The position numbers were made by a program, and so were the translations under genes. A stretch of 64,000 nucleotides of DNA, from NCBI GenBank assembly GCA_016933055.1, contig JAFGBS010000009.1:447590-511589 (forward strand), in the 5' to 3' direction. The DNA is from Promethearchaeota archaeon (GTDB lineage: Archaea; Asgardarchaeota; Lokiarchaeia; Sigyniarchaeales; Promethearchaeaceae). Positions 21,458-31,380 of the stretch are shown one piece after another (position 1 is the stretch's first letter; each line of letters opens with the position of its first letter). Under the pieces are notes generated by a model. That model worked only from the letters and a program-made list of their open reading frames with translations. It was not told where the DNA came from and ran no database searches.

Positions 21458-22021
21458 ATGGAGAGTAAAGTGAGTTCACAAGAAAAGGGAGACTTAGAAA
21501 AGAAAATTGATACAATTTTGGCAGCAGTTCAAAACTTCGGATTAAATTTTATACAAAAATTAGGAGAATTAAAGCACGCCATTAGCATACTATCGGATCA
21601 AGTCGAAAAAATGAATAAAGCTCTTATTACAGTTAAGGGTTTAGAACCGAAAATAAATGAAATTACATCTATGAAACAAGATCTATTATCAGAATTGCAT
21701 TATTTACAATCTCAAGTAAAAGTTTCCTCATTTAAGAATACAGAGGTAATCCAGATGAAGACAGATGATTCATCTCCTCAATATTTGGATTTGTTAGCGG
21801 GATTGCAAAAACAATTAAAACAATATTCAGATTTGTCTATGCTAATTCATGATCTGGAAGAGATTAAAAAGAAGATATACGAAGTAACAGGGGGGCATCG
21901 GGTACTGTTTGAAATAGGGGAAACTATAAAACAACTTAATTCAGTTGAGACATTGACAGAATCTGAACTTCAAAATCTTAACGAAAAATTAACATTCTGG
22001 TCAAATAAATTGAAATCTTGA
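21458..22021 (+). CDS. Coiled-coil protein, unknown function
   Basis: 187-aa ORF, heptad-rich, divergent from the GTPase gene. Confidence 0.6.
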   Translation: MESKVSSQEKGDLEKKIDTILAAVQNFGLNFIQKLGELKHAISILSDQVEKMNKALITVKGLEPKINEITSMKQDLLSELHYLQSQVKVSSFKNTEVIQMKTDDSSPQYLDLLAGLQKQLKQYSDLSMLIHDLEEIKKKIYEVTGGHRVLFEIGETIKQLNSVETLTESELQNLNEKLTFWSNKLKS

Positions 22022-22091
22022 TTTTCAATGAATTACGAACCATTACATGGGTTAAACTCTAAATATGATCTCAATTTTGCAATGATGTATA

Positions 22092-24299
22092 ATGAAAAAG
22101 ATCAACTTTCCTATAACTGGAATAATCGGTCAAGATAGAATGGTTCGAGCATTATTATTAAATGTCATTGACCCTACAATAGGTGGTGTTCTTCTCACTG
22201 GCAAGCAAGGAACGGGAAAATCTACTGCCGTTCGAGCTTTAATAGATATTTTACCCGATATTGAAGTAATTCAGGGGTGTCCTTTTGCATGTAATCCTCA
22301 TGATGAACCCGAAAATGTATGTGATTCTTGTCGTTCAATATTGGAAACAACAAAATTTACTCCTATTATAGAAAAAAAACCTATTGCTTTTGTTGATCTT
22401 CCATTAGGAGTGACAGAGGATATGGTCTGTGGATCCCTTGATCTAGAAAAGGTTCTTAAAGAGGGAATTAAAAGCCTTCATCCCGGACTACTCGCAAAGG
22501 CAAATAGAGGTATCTTATATATTGATGAAATTAATCTCTTGCAAGATCATATCGTAGACATCCTCCTTGATGCAGCTGCTTCTGGAGTGAATATTATTGA
22601 ACGAGAAGGTGTTTCTATATCTCATCCTGCTAAATTTATTTTAGTAGGTTCTATGAATCCAGAAGAGGGAGAACTTCGGCCTCAAATTAATGACAGATTG
22701 GGATTAGAAGTAAATCTTCAAGCTCCTTATGATCCTGAATTACGTGCTGAAATCACCAAAAGAGTGATTGAGTTCACGAATCATCCTAAGAAATTTGTTA
22801 AATCGTATGAAAAACTGCAAAATCAATTAAAATTCCAGATTAAACAAGCAAGAGAGATGGTATACTCGATTGAAATCCCTCGAGAAATCTATTCATTCGT
22901 TTCTAAATACGTTGCAGAACTAGGAATACCTTCCCAACGGGCGGACATTACCTTTATCCGATGCGCCAGAGCCAATGCTGCCTTTAGAAATTCTAAAATT
23001 GTTGAATTACAAGATCTCGATGCTGCAATTGATTTAGTATTCGAACATCGTATACGTGCATTACGGGATGAACTAGAACCGCAAGAAATCAAGGACAAGA
23101 TCCGCGATATATATGGTAAAATTAAGGAAGCATATGAAGGAAACGACGCTTATAAACCCAATAAAGATCAAGAGGGACCTTTAAAAGCTTCTGATGAAGC
23201 TCAATCTGAATACAAACAACAACCGTATGATCCCGATAAAATCAAAGGATTACCTGAAATTAAAGATCAAAGAATTCCAGATAATAAAGAGATCCAAGAT
23301 TGGCTAAAAAATCCCTCAGAAGGATATAAAGTATTTGATCTTCATCGTATCCGAAAATTTTCACCAAGCGAACTAAAACCTATCGCAGAATTACATGAAC
23401 AACGCATATCAGATATTGAATCGATTTTTACACGAACCCGAAAAAAAGCGGATTATGGGGGAAAGGGCAAAAGAACTAGAATAACATCTTCCCAGAAAGG
23501 AAGATATATAGCTTTCAAGTATCCAATAGGAGTACCCAAAAATATTGCGTTTGATGCATCGATAAAAAGGTTTCTTGTGAGGAATTATTGTGGTTCGAAT
23601 GGAGGTTATATCAATAATTGCACTCCTCAATTTCCCATTCATATGAAAATGCCAGATATTATGGAAAAAGTATTTGAATTTAAAGCACCTCTTTCTCTGT
23701 ATTTTATTTTAGACGCATCTGGTTCTATGGCAAGATATCTCACTCAAATGACCGACGTTATTCGCTCGCTTCATAGGGAAGGATATAAGAAAAAGGATAA
23801 AACTAGTATCATCGTGTTCAAAGGTAAGAACGCACACATTCTTCAACGTCCTACTACGAATTTAAATCGAGTAATTGCAAAACTGCCTTCCATAGAAGGA
23901 TTATCATATACTCCTTTAGCTGAAGCTTTGGTCAAAGCGGAACAAATGATAAAAGCTGAACGCGTGAAAAACAGGGACTTAATTCCCGTTGTAGTGATTT
24001 TTTCTGATCTGGGAGCAAACATTTCGCGAAAAAATCCCGATTTGATGCCTCAATCACAAGAAGATTTCCAAATAATATCTAATGAATTAAAAGAAATATC
24101 CAAGAGATTTGGAAGACAAAAAATAAGAGTTTTAATAATGATGCCGAAGAAAGGACAAGCCATACAGTACTTGGGAGTCAATCCTTTCATAATGCAAGAA
24201 ATTCGGGATAATTTTAAGAGATATGCGAATGCAGAAATATTCATGTTCGATAGTTATAATCCAAAAAAGACACTTATTAAACTGAAAAAAGTTCTATAA
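22092..24299 (+). CDS. Magnesium-chelatase-like AAA+/VWA protein (ChlI-ChlD fusion type)
   Basis: LLTGKQGTGKSTAVRAL Walker A, GILYIDEINLL Walker B, SMNPEEGELRPQ sensor, FILDASGSMA MIDAS motif. Confidence 0.88.
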   Translation: MKKINFPITGIIGQDRMVRALLLNVIDPTIGGVLLTGKQGTGKSTAVRALIDILPDIEVIQGCPFACNPHDEPENVCDSCRSILETTKFTPIIEKKPIAFVDLPLGVTEDMVCGSLDLEKVLKEGIKSLHPGLLAKANRGILYIDEINLLQDHIVDILLDAAASGVNIIEREGVSISHPAKFILVGSMNPEEGELRPQINDRLGLEVNLQAPYDPELRAEITKRVIEFTNHPKKFVKSYEKLQNQLKFQIKQAREMVYSIEIPREIYSFVSKYVAELGIPSQRADITFIRCARANAAFRNSKIVELQDLDAAIDLVFEHRIRALRDELEPQEIKDKIRDIYGKIKEAYEGNDAYKPNKDQEGPLKASDEAQSEYKQQPYDPDKIKGLPEIKDQRIPDNKEIQDWLKNPSEGYKVFDLHRIRKFSPSELKPIAELHEQRISDIESIFTRTRKKADYGGKGKRTRITSSQKGRYIAFKYPIGVPKNIAFDASIKRFLVRNYCGSNGGYINNCTPQFPIHMKMPDIMEKVFEFKAPLSLYFILDASGSMARYLTQMTDVIRSLHREGYKKKDKTSIIVFKGKNAHILQRPTTNLNRVIAKLPSIEGLSYTPLAEALVKAEQMIKAERVKNRDLIPVVVIFSDLGANISRKNPDLMPQSQEDFQIISNELKEISKRFGRQKIRVLIMMPKKGQAIQYLGVNPFIMQEIRDNFKRYANAEIFMFDSYNPKKTLIKLKKVL

Positions 24300-24343
24300 A
24301 CTCGTTATCCCTTTATTTTTTCCCCCTAAAAGGAAAGATAATC

Positions 24344-25273
24344 TTATAATTTTCGTGCAATAAGCCAGCTCTCCATCATTAATGATGTAAAGAACTTAAT
24401 ATGAAGATGATCATTGCTAAATACTGCCAGATTACTTTTTTCTCCGATAGGTGCAATAAACATTTCTTCATTGTCCTTAAGACATATCCATCGGTCCTTC
24501 GAATCAAAGTTTCGGATTGTAATATTATCTAAAGCTTCGAATTCTTGCAATAATTCTTGATGTTCAGGATTTTGCTCCACACTACAAGCTGCTTTGATGT
24601 TTACTGAAGTTCTTGCATCATATAATCCAAGTTCTGCAAGATCAAGTATAGAAGGGGTAGTAACAACGAGATTATGAACAGATCTGGTTACCATATCTCT
24701 CATGAACTCCAAAATTTGCTCCCGAGATACGGTATTCATCATAATTTCTCCCTTTGCAGGAGCACTCTGGTTTCTCATTTTCTCCTTTAACTTTTCTACT
24801 TCATCATCAGCTCCTTTCAAATCCAAATTAAGAAGTTTGATCTCTTTTTCTAGTTCCTGTATTCTCTTGTTTTTTTCCTCTAAAAACGTATTAGATACCA
24901 TACCCCGTGATGCATCGGCTTTCTGTTGCAACATTTGCAATTCTTTTTCTTTTGCCTCGAGAGTTTCTTTCATAGAGAAGATTTGATCATCTTTCATTTT
25001 GAGTGAATGTTTAATTGTTTCGATTTGCTGATCTTTAGTCCGCATCAATCCCGATATAGTGTTAACTTGATCATCCTTCGCGTTTAAATTCGATTCAAGA
25101 GTTGTAATGAGATTATCTTTACTTTGCAGTTGTGCTTTAAGTCCTTCGATAGAACTCTTTAATTCATTAAAAGTAGTAGTTATTTCAGCAATTTCTTCTT
25201 CTTTTTGTTCAAGTTTTTTCCAACATTCTTCAAGTTCCATTAGAGTTTCCACTGTACTATTGAGTTTATACAA
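24344..25273 (-). CDS. Coiled-coil protein with TrmB/PLD-like C-terminal domain
   Basis: About 170 aa of heptads, then REQILEFMRDMVTRSVHNLVVTTPSILDLAELGLYDARTSVNIKAAC. Confidence 0.6.
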   Translation of the reverse strand: MYKLNSTVETLMELEECWKKLEQKEEEIAEITTTFNELKSSIEGLKAQLQSKDNLITTLESNLNAKDDQVNTISGLMRTKDQQIETIKHSLKMKDDQIFSMKETLEAKEKELQMLQQKADASRGMVSNTFLEEKNKRIQELEKEIKLLNLDLKGADDEVEKLKEKMRNQSAPAKGEIMMNTVSREQILEFMRDMVTRSVHNLVVTTPSILDLAELGLYDARTSVNIKAACSVEQNPEHQELLQEFEALDNITIRNFDSKDRWICLKDNEEMFIAPIGEKSNLAVFSNDHLHIKFFTSLMMESWLIARKL

Positions 25274-25371
25274 ATATTTGTAAATTTTTCTTAAATATCT
25301 TTAGACAGCTATGAGAGGATCGCTAAAACAGTAATTATCTGCAGTTTCGATACCTCGATATTTCCAATTAA

Positions 25372-26487
25372 TTATATATTATGAGTTCTGTCGTTTTCCA
25401 TTATTAAGGTATCTTTAATAATTGTCATATCTGGAATTTCCACATTTCTGGCGATTATCGCATTCTCGATTCGAACATACTTACCGATCTTATTATTACC
25501 TAGAAGTACTGATCGACTTATTTCAGAATAATCTCCAATATCACATTTCTCACCGATGTATACTTCAGGTCCGACTAGCACACTATCGCCAATTTTACAT
25601 AATTTCGCAGCGACTGGCTCAATTAAGGTTGGATATTCTCCTTCATACTCGAAATCCTCCCCATGTAAAAATCTGAATGTCATTTTAGGAATATCAGAAA
25701 TATGCGTTAGATGAAATCGCCCTACACTTTCTAACGTAATTTTTTCATCCTTTAGTAAATGCACTCCCCGAACACAATGCTTATCCAAGAGCATTAGCTT
25801 TATTGCAGAGGGTAATTCCCACTCATTTCGAGTGGATTTTTCCACTTTAGGGAGATAATCGAGCATTTTCTGGGAAAAGATATATAATGGGATGGAGTAA
25901 AAATCATCGATCTTTTTTTCCTCCCCTGGTTTTTCCACCATATCTAATACTAAGTTCTCCTTTAATTTGACATTTCCATGAGTTTCACTCATTTTACTGT
26001 CCGTAGAATAATAAAGGGCAAGTGTACTCGAGGATTTTGTTTGAAGATGAGCAGTTATAAGTTGGGATAACTCAGAGGAATCCAATAGAATATCCACTGC
26101 AGAAAGAATGAAGAACGGTTCTATATTTTCCTCTTTATACTCTTGGGAGGTTTTGGATAATGCCTCTATAATCGATTCGGAAGCGCATAGGATGGCGTTG
26201 CCCATACCTAAAGGTTCCCTTTGTACACAATGTACAAATTTCATTGTATTTTGGTGTTTTGAAAGTGAATCTATATATTCGGTTAATTTGGGAGCATCTG
26301 GATTTGTAACAATGATGAATTGTCTAAATCCCTCTAGAGAGAAAAGGTCAATAACACGTTCTATCAAGGGTTTCCCAGCAATTGGTATTAAAGCTTTTGG
26401 ATAAACATCAGAAATTGGCTGTAATCGTGTTCCACGACCTCCTGCAAGAATTACTACAGGAATAATTTCCTTCGAAAATTTTACCAT
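25372..26487 (-). CDS. Sugar nucleotidyltransferase with left-handed beta-helix C-terminus
   Basis: VVILAGGRGTRLQPISDVYPKALIPIAGKPLIERVI; hexapeptide-like C-terminus VLVGPEVYIGEKCDIGDYSEI. Confidence 0.88.
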   Translation of the reverse strand: MVKFSKEIIPVVILAGGRGTRLQPISDVYPKALIPIAGKPLIERVIDLFSLEGFRQFIIVTNPDAPKLTEYIDSLSKHQNTMKFVHCVQREPLGMGNAILCASESIIEALSKTSQEYKEENIEPFFILSAVDILLDSSELSQLITAHLQTKSSSTLALYYSTDSKMSETHGNVKLKENLVLDMVEKPGEEKKIDDFYSIPLYIFSQKMLDYLPKVEKSTRNEWELPSAIKLMLLDKHCVRGVHLLKDEKITLESVGRFHLTHISDIPKMTFRFLHGEDFEYEGEYPTLIEPVAAKLCKIGDSVLVGPEVYIGEKCDIGDYSEISRSVLLGNNKIGKYVRIENAIIARNVEIPDMTIIKDTLIMENDRTHNI

Positions 26488-26562
26488 AATACACCATTTT
26501 ATCGGTTCTCAAAAATTTTTTCGAAAATGGGTATTTAGGCAATAATCAAACTTATTTTATAT

Positions 26563-27291
26563 ATGGCATTCGATAAGGGGATTGAAGAAATAGATAAATT
26601 GGTAACACAGACCTTTTCTAAATACAGTGGAATTTTGGCATTAATAATTGCGAGTCATGAAGGAAAAAAAATATACACCAAATTCCGTGAGGTTCAATCG
26701 TTCAATGAACATGAACTATCCGCTATTACCGCATCATTAATCTTCATTGCACGGACAATGTTCAAAAAGACTTTTGGATTGGAAATTGCACATGCGGAAG
26801 TAAAAGGAATTAAGGATATATTCTTCTCGGTATTAACTAAAGAAGTTACAGGATCGGTGATTTTTAATCGCAAAAACGTTGAGTTAGTAGGGCTGGCTGA
26901 ACTTAAAGAAACGGTTAATGAATTGTTTCTAAAAATTTCAGCAATTGTGGAAACTCTTGTAGTTAAAGAAGATTTATTCGTATTGATTAAACGAGCGATT
27001 CCTAACGCATTATCTATAGTCATTATCAATAAGGAGGGTCTTCCAATTAAAGTAGAAAGTACTATGGAGGAGCCTAAAATTTCAGCATTTATTTATGCAC
27101 TACATTCTCTTGCTACTACTCTCCTTAAAAATGAAGTCGAACACACCGTAATTTCTGGAGATTATGGATCTTATATTATCCAACAGATTGATGAGGAGCG
27201 CATTCTGGGAATAGCCGTTCCGGAAAGTGAAGATGCTAGAATAAACAAATTCGTAGCAATACTGCAAGAAATAATGAAAAAATCAATTTAA
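26563..27291 (+). CDS. Tandem roadblock/LC7-like protein
   Basis: Two similar halves, GILALIIASHEGKKIYTKFRE... and NALSIVIINKEGLPIKVESTMEEPKISAFIYALHSLA, with roadblock strand-helix pattern. Confidence 0.65.
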   Translation: MAFDKGIEEIDKLVTQTFSKYSGILALIIASHEGKKIYTKFREVQSFNEHELSAITASLIFIARTMFKKTFGLEIAHAEVKGIKDIFFSVLTKEVTGSVIFNRKNVELVGLAELKETVNELFLKISAIVETLVVKEDLFVLIKRAIPNALSIVIINKEGLPIKVESTMEEPKISAFIYALHSLATTLLKNEVEHTVISGDYGSYIIQQIDEERILGIAVPESEDARINKFVAILQEIMKKSI

Positions 27292-29003
27292 ACAGACCTA
27301 CTCTTTCTCCTTTTATCTTTTTTGATATATCGTCCTCTTAAATCAACCTCTTCCATCAGATCAATAATAGAATTACCTTCTATCCCATATTCTTCCTTAT
27401 ATCCGGAAAGAAAATAAGGAATTATTTCTTCATAATATTCTCCATGAGTACTGGTTACCACTCTTTTGAATAAGTGTAAATCCACTGCTTTATCTTCATC
27501 AGAGGTCGACATAAAGGATAAACCAAAATCTATGAAAAATAGCGTATTCTGCGGAGTCCAAATCATATTGGAAGTAGTAAGATCTCCATGGACTTGGTCG
27601 TTCTTATGTAATTTTGCAACTAATTTTCCGATATGTACAAAAATTTTATGCAATTCGTCTTGCTTTAAATATGGGATCTGATCCTTTAATCGGTCTCCCT
27701 CAATAAAAGACATGGTGATTGCTGCATTTATTAGATCGATGTCCAGAATTATGGGAACTGGAACGCAAAATTGTTTAGCACGTATTATACTGCGTGATTC
27801 CGCGATCGTTCGTTGATTTCGTAGCGAAAAATCTAGCTGTTTGATACGATACGCTTTATTCACTCGATGTTTTATCAATATATTGTCTTTATCCCATCTG
27901 GATTTGATTAATTCCGCTTCGGCTCCTTTTCTGTATACGTTAGTACGTTTTTTATCCGCAAGAGGCAAATTTCTTAAGGACACCCCTGGAAAATGAGCAT
28001 CTGGGGCTCTCCAAGGGATATTTGCATGGTCCATTCGATATTTTGGTTGTATAATTGTATCTTCAACTTTCATTTCCCCGCTGTTGAGATAGTAAAGTAC
28101 ACCCGTCCATGCTATCATAGCCCCATTGTCTCCAGCTAATCGTAATGGAACTGCATGATAGAGTGCGTCATGCTCCTTGGCGATATATTCAATCATTTCT
28201 TGAAGTCTTTTATTAGCCGCAACACCTCCCGTAAGTAATACTTCTCTCTTTTCTGTATGCGCTAAAGCGCGTTCTGTAACTTCAGTTAACATAGAAAAAG
28301 CTGTTTCTTGAAGAGAGAACGCAATATCTTCTTTAGTATAAGAATTACCGAATTCTGGAGACTTAATTAGTTTTCTACATGCTGTATAGATTCCGGAAAA
28401 GGAAAGATCCATTCCTTTTACGATGTAGGGTAACTCAATATAATTTGAGGATTTCAAAGCAAGTTTCTCAATTTTTGGACCACCTGGATGAGCGAGATCT
28501 AGCTCTCTTGCGACCATGTCGATCATATTTCCTACTGCGATGTCCAAAGTCTCACCAAAAATTTGATAATGACCCGTTTCAAAAGCGCTAATAATTGTGT
28601 TTCCCCCGGAAACATATAAGGTGAGAGGATCATAGGACTTACAGAATTTTCTACCAATTTCAATATGTCCAATACAATGATTTACTCCCACGAGAGGAAT
28701 TTTTAATTTTTGAGCGAGAGTTCGAGCCACAGCTGCACCAATTCGTAAACATGGTCCTAATCCGGGACTCTGGCTGAAAGATATGAGATCTATTTGATTT
28801 AATGAAAGTGTTGCTATATCTAATGCAGAATTAATCACAGTCAAAAATACGTTATTATGGTGTTCCACGACCTTGCGAGGATGTAAACCCCCCTGTTTGG
28901 GAACATACGTATCATTCACCACAGCAAGTACATCTCCTTCAAAATCAACAATACCTACTGAAAAAGTATGAGCTGTGCTTTCTATTCCGAGACAATAACG
29001 CAT
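27288..29003 (-). CDS. kae1-bud32: Bifunctional Kae1-Bud32 fusion (KEOPS, t6A tRNA modification)
   Basis: GIESTAHTFSVGIV...VGVNHCIGHIEIGR (Kae1); VHGDLTTSNMIW...FIDFGLS (Bud32 kinase) in one frame. Confidence 0.95.
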   Translation of the reverse strand: MRYCLGIESTAHTFSVGIVDFEGDVLAVVNDTYVPKQGGLHPRKVVEHHNNVFLTVINSALDIATLSLNQIDLISFSQSPGLGPCLRIGAAVARTLAQKLKIPLVGVNHCIGHIEIGRKFCKSYDPLTLYVSGGNTIISAFETGHYQIFGETLDIAVGNMIDMVARELDLAHPGGPKIEKLALKSSNYIELPYIVKGMDLSFSGIYTACRKLIKSPEFGNSYTKEDIAFSLQETAFSMLTEVTERALAHTEKREVLLTGGVAANKRLQEMIEYIAKEHDALYHAVPLRLAGDNGAMIAWTGVLYYLNSGEMKVEDTIIQPKYRMDHANIPWRAPDAHFPGVSLRNLPLADKKRTNVYRKGAEAELIKSRWDKDNILIKHRVNKAYRIKQLDFSLRNQRTIAESRSIIRAKQFCVPVPIILDIDLINAAITMSFIEGDRLKDQIPYLKQDELHKIFVHIGKLVAKLHKNDQVHGDLTTSNMIWTPQNTLFFIDFGLSFMSTSDEDKAVDLHLFKRVVTSTHGEYYEEIIPYFLSGYKEEYGIEGNSIIDLMEEVDLRGRYIKKDKRRKSRSV

Positions 29004-29124
29004 TTTCGAACTTTCCTATAGTATTATGAACAAAAGTAATGTACATTATTTGTTATTTTCGCAAATACAATAAAATGCCAGAAAATAATCGATAAAGAGA
29101 GAAAGATGAAAAAATATCAGATAA

Positions 29125-29400
29125 TTATCGTTGGATTCTTCTTCTGCGAGTGGTTCTTTTGACTCCACCAACTGTTTTGGTGCTTTTCTTATCTGTTGGA
29201 GTATCAAACTTTGTATATCCACATTTTCCACAACTCATTCGATTATAATGTCGTGCTAAAAACACACCCGCACCGCACCGCGGACATTCACGATTAGGAC
29301 GTATCACCTTACCGTCTTTTACTTCCCATAATTTAGTTTTGTTTGTACGATGTACTCTCTTGCCTTTTTCTTTTCGTTTTACTACCTTTTTCTTTGCCAT
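29125..29400 (-). CDS. rps27ae: Ribosomal protein eS31 (S27ae)
   Basis: [27 protein letters not shown] zinc ribbon; adjacent to eS24. Confidence 0.93.
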   Translation of the reverse strand: MAKKKVVKRKEKGKRVHRTNKTKLWEVKDGKVIRPNRECPRCGAGVFLARHYNRMSCGKCGYTKFDTPTDKKSTKTVGGVKRTTRRRRIQR

Positions 29401-29411
29401 ATGTCAACACC

Positions 29412-29750
29412 CTATTGCTTTTTCCGTTTAGCATCACGGATTTTTTTCCTTTCATCCTCTCGTTGGTCTTTTGGCATATTCCTAATGATGATATATTTTG
29501 GTTCAAATTTTATAGCCGTTTCATATTCTTCGTATATGTTTGCTTGGCATTCTACGTATCTATTCCCATAGCTTGTATGAATATTTTTAATGAACACTAA
29601 ATTCTCATCAGCTGTCTCTAAGGCTGCGATTTTCTTTTTTAATTCTAGACGATTAGGTGTTCCTCCAGAATGATCTACCTTGAAATTCACTTCCCGCCTA
29701 TTGATCAAAGGATTGTGTTTTGATTCGATAATATTAATCTTGAAACTCAT
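29412..29750 (-). CDS. rps24e: Ribosomal protein eS24
   Basis: ESKHNPLINRREVNFKVDHSGGTPNRLELKKKIA...YGNRYVECQANIYE. Confidence 0.93.
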   Translation of the reverse strand: MSFKINIIESKHNPLINRREVNFKVDHSGGTPNRLELKKKIAALETADENLVFIKNIHTSYGNRYVECQANIYEEYETAIKFEPKYIIIRNMPKDQREDERKKIRDAKRKKQ

Positions 29751-29912
29751 GTTGCTTGAACTCTTTCGTTCAGTCGATTGTTAGGTGAACGAATCCAAAT
29801 TAAAAAAATTTTCTATAGACATAGTTTATGTGAGTTCACTTTAATTCTATCAAATGCATCTGATCACTTTTATTAATCTATAAAAAGAAGTTGTAAACCA
29901 CCAAGGAAAGAG

Positions 29913-31379
29913 ATGAAAAAAATGGACAGTATAGGAATAGTTCGTTATGGTGCCTACATGCCTAAATATCTGCTGGATCGTAAAAAGATAGCAGAGGCTT
30001 GGGATTTTCCTTCTATCCCTGGAGGCATTTCAGTCTCAAATAGTGATGAGGACACTATAACAATGGCAGTAGAGGCAGGTTTGGATTGTTTAGGAGAACT
30101 GAACCCTAGTGGTGTGGACGGATTATATTTTGCTACAACCACTCCCCCGTATACAGAAAAACAAAATGCCACCGTAATTGCCAACGCACTGGATTTGCGT
30201 AATGATATTATCACTATGGATATTACAGATTCTACTAGAGGATCAAGTATAGCTGTAGCACGAGCCTATGAAACAATCCAATCTGGAAATGCTAATTTAA
30301 TCCTAGTTATAGCAGCAGATACACAAAAACCCATGCCAGAATCAATGTTTGAATATCAATATGGAGATGGAGCCGCTGCCCTATTAATAGGCAATAAGGA
30401 TGTAGTATTGTCTATTTTAGGATATGCATCAACAGCAGATAACGTAATTGGTCCATGGAAGCGCGCTACTGATGAGTACATACGGCAGTTTGAGGGAAAA
30501 CATGAGGGATTGTATGGATATAGTCGAAATATGTTAGCAGCCTTTAAAGCATTATTTAAGAAATTAGAAATAGATCCGAGTACAGTTCGTAAAGCAGCGT
30601 TATATGCAACCGATCCCCGTATGGCGTCATCAATTGGAAAAAAAATCGGGTTTAAATCCAAAGCAATTGAAGGAGTTCCCTTTTTGGAATTTGGGAATAC
30701 CGGTAATGCATTTGCTTTGATGACATTCATGTTAGCCATTAAACGAGCCAGAACGGATGATTTAATAGCTTTTGGGAATTATGGGGATGGGGCAGATGCT
30801 ATTTTATTTAAAGTATTAGATAAGACCGCTTTATTAGAATTAAGGAAATTCTCCCATGGAATCGTAGGTTATAAGAACACGATGATACCTCTCAAGAGTT
30901 ATCCGGCATATATTGCTAAAAAGAAACTGCTCACTACGGACAGATACACACGTAAAGCTTCCCCAGTCCGATCATGGCGAGATGAAAAGTTTCTTTACCG
31001 ATTATATGGTATGAAGTGTAAAAATTGTGGGATCGTTCAATATCCCATCCAAAGAGCTTGTTTTGAATGTGGAGCAAAGGACAATAATGAGGAAATTAAA
31101 ATGCAGCGAACAGGTAAGATTTTTACTTATACACTAGACCATCTTGTTGGAGGGGTGTATTATGATACTCCCACACCCAGATGCGTAATTGATCTAGATG
31201 GTGGGGGGCGTATTTTGTGTGATATGACAGATGTAGAAAATCCGGAGGAAGTAGTGCATATCGGAATGGATGTAGAATTATGCTTTCGATTTATGCATCC
31301 AGGAGCTAATTTTAATAATTATTATTGGAAATGCAAGCCAATTCGATTTCCAAACATTACAGAGGAGGATGAAGAATAA
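29913..31379 (+). CDS. HMG-CoA-synthase-like protein fused to DUF35 zinc-ribbon/OB domain
   Basis: GIVRYGAYMPKYLLDRKKIAEAW N-terminus; C-terminal KCKNCGIVQYPIQRACFECG ribbon and OB region; ends 1 nt before the thiolase ATG. Confidence 0.85.
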   Translation: MKKMDSIGIVRYGAYMPKYLLDRKKIAEAWDFPSIPGGISVSNSDEDTITMAVEAGLDCLGELNPSGVDGLYFATTTPPYTEKQNATVIANALDLRNDIITMDITDSTRGSSIAVARAYETIQSGNANLILVIAADTQKPMPESMFEYQYGDGAAALLIGNKDVVLSILGYASTADNVIGPWKRATDEYIRQFEGKHEGLYGYSRNMLAAFKALFKKLEIDPSTVRKAALYATDPRMASSIGKKIGFKSKAIEGVPFLEFGNTGNAFALMTFMLAIKRARTDDLIAFGNYGDGADAILFKVLDKTALLELRKFSHGIVGYKNTMIPLKSYPAYIAKKKLLTTDRYTRKASPVRSWRDEKFLYRLYGMKCKNCGIVQYPIQRACFECGAKDNNEEIKMQRTGKIFTYTLDHLVGGVYYDTPTPRCVIDLDGGGRILCDMTDVENPEEVVHIGMDVELCFRFMHPGANFNNYYWKCKPIRFPNITEEDEE

Positions 31380-31380
31380 A

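Noticed and set aside
22092-24299. Evidence for chlorophyll biosynthesis from the Mg-chelatase-like gene
   Set aside because: AAA+/VWA chelatase-like proteins are widespread in archaea; no tetrapyrrole pathway genes are in the window.
29125-29400. Ubiquitin-eS31 fusion as in eukaryotes
   Set aside because: The 91-aa ORF starts [21 protein letters not shown] with only a basic extension; no ubiquitin fold or GG junction.
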